Source of the DNA: an uncultured Acetobacteraceae bacterium
GTDB taxonomy: Bacteria; Pseudomonadota; Alphaproteobacteria; Acetobacterales; Acetobacteraceae
Length of the DNA: 38,662 nucleotides
Direction of reading: 5' to 3'
NCBI GenBank assembly: GCA_903918315.1
Contig: CAIXEA010000169.1
Span: forward strand, 1-38,662
The first letter of the stretch is position 1. Each line of letters opens with the position of its first letter. The notes beneath the pieces were generated by a model, which worked only from the letters and a program-made list of their open reading frames with translations, had not been told where the DNA came from and ran no database searches. Shown here piece after piece: positions 35,298 through 38,662 of this stretch. A program made the position numbers and the translations under genes.

Positions 35298-36353
35298 ATG
35301 AAAGTGTTGCTGACCGGCGGCTGCGGGTTCATCGGATCCGCCGTGGTGCGCCACCTGCTGCGGGCCACCGATCATGGGATCGTCAATGTCGACAAGATGA
35401 CCTACGCCGCGTCGGAAGATGCGCTCGAAGAGGGGCGGGGGCATGACCGCCACACGCTGATCCGGGCCGACATCACCGATGCCGCCGCGATGCGCGAGGT
35501 CTTCGAAACCCATGATCCGGACGCGGTCATGCATCTGGCGGCGGAAAGCCATGTCGACCGCTCCATCGATGGCCCGTCCGATTTCGTGCAGACCAATGTC
35601 GTTGGCACCTTCACCCTGCTGGAGGCGGCGCGCCGGCATTATGCGGGCCTGACTCCAGCCCGGCGCGCGGCGTTCCGGTTCCATCATGTGTCCACCGATG
35701 AGGTGTTCGGCGCCCTTGAGCACGCGGATCCGCCGTTCACCGAAGCCACCGCCTATGACCCCCGCAGCCCCTATTCCGCGACCAAGGCGGCGTCGGACCA
35801 TCTGGTGCGTGCCTGGCATCACACCTACGGATTGCCCACGCTCGTCAGCAACACCTGCAACAATTATGGCCCCTGGCAGTTTCCGGAAAAGCTGATCCCG
35901 CTGGTGACCCTGAACGCGTTGCAGGGCAAGGACCTGCCGGTCTATGGCGATGGCTCGAACATCCGCGACTGGCTGTTCGTCGACGATCACGCGGCCGCGC
36001 TGGTGCGGGTGCTTGAACGCGGCGCGCCCGGCGCGACCTACGCCATCGGCGGCTGCCAGCCGCGCACCAATCTGCAGGTCGTCCATGCCATCTGCGCCCA
36101 TCTGGACCGCCGCGTGCCCGATCCCGCCGGACCAAGGGCGCGCTTGATCCGGTTCGTGACCGATCGTCCGGGTCATGATTTCCGCTATGAGATCGACCCC
36201 AGCCAGACGGAGGCGGCGCTGGATTGGCGGGCGCCGCATGATTTCGAAACCGGCCTGGGGCTGACGATCGACTGGTATCTGGCGCATGAAAGCTGGTGGC
36301 GCTCCGTCCAGGCCGCGCGCTACGCTGGGCAACGACTCGGCACGGCGGCATGA
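35298..36353 (+). CDS. rfbB: dTDP-glucose 4,6-dehydratase
   Basis: This 351-residue extended short-chain dehydrogenase converts dTDP-glucose to dTDP-4-keto-6-deoxyglucose, the second step of dTDP-L-rhamnose synthesis. It has the NAD motif GGCGFIGS, HLAAESHVDRS, the STDEVFG segment with acid residues for dehydration, the catalytic YSATK, and NTCNNYGPWQFPEKLIP. The ATG at 35298 (MKVLLTGG) is chosen over a GTG at 35286 because it gives the normal N-terminus, and CAGGAG lies 11 bases upstream. It is the first of four genes (rfbB-A-C-D) on one strand, beginning 100 bases after crcB, a gap wide enough for a promoter though none is clear. Confidence 0.95.
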   Translation: MKVLLTGGCGFIGSAVVRHLLRATDHGIVNVDKMTYAASEDALEEGRGHDRHTLIRADITDAAAMREVFETHDPDAVMHLAAESHVDRSIDGPSDFVQTNVVGTFTLLEAARRHYAGLTPARRAAFRFHHVSTDEVFGALEHADPPFTEATAYDPRSPYSATKAASDHLVRAWHHTYGLPTLVSNTCNNYGPWQFPEKLIPLVTLNALQGKDLPVYGDGSNIRDWLFVDDHAAALVRVLERGAPGATYAIGGCQPRTNLQVVHAICAHLDRRVPDPAGPRARLIRFVTDRPGHDFRYEIDPSQTEAALDWRAPHDFETGLGLTIDWYLAHESWWRSVQAARYAGQRLGTAA

Positions 36354-36391
36354 TCGCCCCACACGCAGCGATGATTTAAGGGGCCATGGGT

Positions 36392-37267
36392 ATGAAGGGC
36401 ATTCTTCTTGCTGGCGGGTCCGGAACCCGGCTGCATCCGATGACACTCGCGGCATCGAAGCAGCTGCTGCCGGTTTACGACAAGCCAATGGTCTACTACC
36501 CGTTGTCCACGCTGATGCTGGCCGGCATTCGCGACATCATGATCATCTCCACCCCGGAAGACCTGCCGCAGTTCCGCCGTCTGCTGGGGGATGGCAGCCG
36601 GTTCGGTGTGCGCTTCGCCTATGCCGCGCAACCAAGCCCGGATGGGATCGCGCAGGCGTTCCTGATCGGGCGCGACTGGATCGCCGGGGAGGCATGCGCC
36701 CTGGCGCTCGGTGACAACCTGATTCATGGGGACCATCTGTCCGCGCTCTTGCGCAACGCCGCATCGGGTCAGGCCGGGGCGACGGTGTTCGCCTATCAGG
36801 TCCGCGATCCCGAGCGTTACGGCGTCGTCAGCTTTGACCTGGATGGGAATGCTTCCGAAATCGTTGAAAAACCCGCCACGCCAACGTCGAACTGGGCCGT
36901 GACCGGCTTATATTTTTATGATCGGCAGGTGACGGACATCGCGGCCCGCATCCGACCCTCCGCGCGCGGGGAGTTGGAGATCACGGATCTCAACAAGGTC
37001 TATCTCGAATCGGGCCTCTTACGGGTTGAACGCTTGTCGCGAGGCTATGCCTGGCTCGATGCCGGCACGCCGGACAGCCTGCTACAGGCCGCGACCTTTG
37101 TGCAGACCATCCAGTCCCGCACCGGCATGCTCGTGGGCTGCCCGGAGGAAGTGGCATTCCGGATGGGGTTCATCACCGCCGATGACCTGCGCGAACAGGC
37201 GCGCCATTTGGGCAAGACCGAGCTGGGACGGGTGTTGTTGGGCCTGGCCGACGGCGTGTTCGGATGA
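36392..37267 (+). CDS. rfbA: Glucose-1-phosphate thymidylyltransferase
   Basis: This 291-residue enzyme joins glucose-1-phosphate and dTTP to dTDP-glucose, the first step of the rhamnose pathway. It has the nucleotidyltransferase signature [31 protein letters not shown] with the metal-binding Asp, [13 protein letters not shown] and [15 protein letters not shown]. The ATG at 36392 is chosen because AAGGGG (36378-36383) gives 8-base spacing and the usual MKGILLAGG start. An ATG two codons earlier is too close to that site. The stop overlaps the rfbC start (ATGA). Confidence 0.95.
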   Translation: MKGILLAGGSGTRLHPMTLAASKQLLPVYDKPMVYYPLSTLMLAGIRDIMIISTPEDLPQFRRLLGDGSRFGVRFAYAAQPSPDGIAQAFLIGRDWIAGEACALALGDNLIHGDHLSALLRNAASGQAGATVFAYQVRDPERYGVVSFDLDGNASEIVEKPATPTSNWAVTGLYFYDRQVTDIAARIRPSARGELEITDLNKVYLESGLLRVERLSRGYAWLDAGTPDSLLQAATFVQTIQSRTGMLVGCPEEVAFRMGFITADDLREQARHLGKTELGRVLLGLADGVFG

Positions 37268-37821
37268 AAGTCGAAACGCTGATCATCCCCGATGTAAAAG
37301 TGCTGACGCCGGCGCGGTTTGGCGACTCACGCGGATTTTTCTCGGAAACCTGGAACCAGGACCGCTTCGCGGCTGCCGGGGTACCGGGTCCGTTCATTCA
37401 GGACAATCACGTCCGCTCACACACGCGGGGCGTGGTGCGCGGGTTGCACCTGCAAATCGGGCCGAACGCGCAGGGTAAGCTGGTGCGTGCCGTGAAGGGG
37501 GCGATCTGGGATGTGGCGGTTGATCTCCGCCGGGGATCACCGACGTATGGGCGGTCGGTGGGGATGACGCTGAGTGCCGAAAACTGGGCCCAGATCTGGG
37601 TCCCGCCGGGCTTTCTGCATGGCTATTGCACCCTGACCGATGAGACCGAGGTGATCTACAAAGTCACCGCGCCTTATGACCCATCGGCGGAGCGTGGCGT
37701 CATTTGGAACGACCCCGACCTCGCGGTGGCCTGGCCGATCGGCTTGGGGGATGCGGTGCTGTCGGAAAAGGATTTGGCGCTGCCACGGCTGGCCGCCTGT
37801 GAGCCCTGGTTTCATGTCTGA
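37264..37821 (+). CDS. rfbC: dTDP-4-dehydrorhamnose 3,5-epimerase
   Basis: This 185-residue cupin enzyme epimerises C3 and C5 of the keto sugar. The conserved sequences are [30 protein letters not shown] with the catalytic-type His, VWDVAVDLR-like [24 protein letters not shown], and [11 protein letters not shown]. The length is standard. It overlaps rfbA by 4 bases and rfbD by 8, so the three are tightly co-translated. Confidence 0.95.
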   Translation: MKVETLIIPDVKVLTPARFGDSRGFFSETWNQDRFAAAGVPGPFIQDNHVRSHTRGVVRGLHLQIGPNAQGKLVRAVKGAIWDVAVDLRRGSPTYGRSVGMTLSAENWAQIWVPPGFLHGYCTLTDETEVIYKVTAPYDPSAERGVIWNDPDLAVAWPIGLGDAVLSEKDLALPRLAACEPWFHV

Positions 37822-38662
37822 GCGCCCGATTCTGGTGACCGGTGGGGCAGGGCAGGTTGCCTCGGCTCTGGCCGCCGCCTCATCCCGGGTTCACCGGGTC
37901 GGACGCCCCGGCTTTGACTTCGATCGACCCGACAGCCTGGCCGCCGCGCTGGACGCCATCGCGCCCGCATTGGTGATTAACGCAGCCGCCTATACGGCGG
38001 TCGATGCGGCGGAAACCGACCGGGAGGCGGCTTATCGCGCCAATCGTGATGGCCCGGCGCTGCTGGCGCGACTCTGCGCCGCCCGGTCTGTGCCGCTGAT
38101 CCATCTTTCGACCGATTACGTGTTCGATGGCGCCAAGGGCGCGCCGTACCGGGAAGACGATACGCCGAACCCGACGGGGGTCTACGGCGCCAGCAAGCAC
38201 GCGGGGGAGGCGGCGGTGCTGGATGCCGGCGGGTGCGCCACGATCGTCCGGACATCCTGGGTCTATGCCGCGACCGGCAAGAATTTCGTGCGTACCATGC
38301 TGAACCTCGGCAAGGCTCGCGATCGCCTGAGCGTGGTCGCTGATCAGCGGGGCTGCCCCACAGCGGCCGACGATCTGGCGGATGCGCTGCTGCTGATCGC
38401 GGATCGGATGCGCGCGGGATGGGCCGCCCAGTACGCCGGCGTGTTTCATGCCGCCGGCAGCGGCGACACCACCTGGCACGGGCTCGCGTCCTGGGTGTTC
38501 GAAACCGCGGCCCGCCATGGCATGACGGTGCCCAAGGTCGATCCCATCCGGACGGAGGATTGGCCCACGCTGGCGCGGCGGCCGGTGGATTCCCGGCTTG
38601 ATTGCACCCTCCTTGAAACCCGTTTCAGCATTCGATTGCCGCCCTGGCGTGACAGCGTCGCG
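37814..38662 (+). CDS. rfbD: dTDP-4-dehydrorhamnose reductase (3' end cut by the window)
   Basis: The visible 283 residues form an NADPH-dependent short-chain reductase that makes dTDP-L-rhamnose, the last step of the pathway. It has ILVTGGAGQVASAL, INAAAYTAVDAAETD, the STDYVFDGAKGAPYREDDTPNPTGVYGASKHAGE run with the catalytic Tyr-Lys pair, TSWVYAATGKNFVRTML, and the late RRPVDSRLD. The start overlaps rfbC by 8 bases. Usual length is near 290-300 residues, so only a few residues and the stop codon lie beyond the edge. Confidence 0.93.
   Translation, partial: MSERPILVTGGAGQVASALAAASSRVHRVGRPGFDFDRPDSLAAALDAIAPALVINAAAYTAVDAAETDREAAYRANRDGPALLARLCAARSVPLIHLSTDYVFDGAKGAPYREDDTPNPTGVYGASKHAGEAAVLDAGGCATIVRTSWVYAATGKNFVRTMLNLGKARDRLSVVADQRGCPTAADDLADALLLIADRMRAGWAAQYAGVFHAAGSGDTTWHGLASWVFETAARHGMTVPKVDPIRTEDWPTLARRPVDSRLDCTLLETRFSIRLPPWRDSVA

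Overview
The window reads as a piece of chromosome from a GC-rich alphaproteobacterium, most likely of the Acetobacteraceae/Rhodospirillales type. This is an inference from base composition, from the alphaproteobacterial coaX-rnj gene pair, and from the style of the glycosyltransferases. No rRNA or tRNA is present to confirm it. The 3' edge cuts through rfbD.

Positions 1-2000 are a degraded accessory patch. It holds fragments of a P-loop NTPase and of a serine recombinase, then two toxin-antitoxin modules whose antitoxins (HicB, CcdA) are intact. Both toxins are broken: hicA has an internal amber stop, and ccdB has lost its start codon and is frameshifted. Positions 2000-2910 are about five tandem copies of a 119-142 bp palindromic, REP-like unit with G-rich linkers.

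Positions 2916-12271 are mixed metabolism and signalling. On the minus strand are a PLP-dependent D-cysteine desulfhydrase/cysteate-lyase-like enzyme and a MetE-like protein. On the plus strand are MsrP with a small membrane protein in the place expected for MsrQ, a large hybrid histidine kinase, an orphan hydantoinase B subunit and a double-CDGSH iron-sulfur protein. A hypothetical proline/alanine-rich protein follows on the minus strand. Positions 12363-16126 (minus strand) form a probable oxidative catabolic operon: Baeyer-Villiger monooxygenase, an alpha/beta-hydrolase-fold protein lacking its nucleophile, and a luciferase-like flavin monooxygenase. A perfect 12-bp palindrome lies upstream of this operon, and a strong hairpin covers the ribosome-binding site of the hydrolase.

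Positions 16212-29920 are dominated by surface polysaccharide genes: hldE (ADP-heptose precursor), a small protein made of WY repeats, a 1509-residue Ig-like/GT2/GT9 fusion, and a 1154-residue protein with three WY repeats and three glycosyltransferase modules. The housekeeping trio cysQ-coaX-rnj lies between the two giant enzymes. Positions 29925-33012 are a marR-emrA-emrB efflux operon. They are followed by an orphan peptide-type solute-binding protein coupled to a fluoride channel gene, and then by rfbBACD for dTDP-L-rhamnose. HldE and RfbBACD supply sugar nucleotides (ADP-heptose, dTDP-rhamnose) that the large glycosyltransferases may use, so the right half looks like part of an envelope glycan locus.

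The points most worth follow-up are the two multi-enzyme glycosyltransferases and their WY repeat, the nucleophile-less hydrolase with its hairpin-masked start, the MsrP partner protein, and the paired toxin inactivations.
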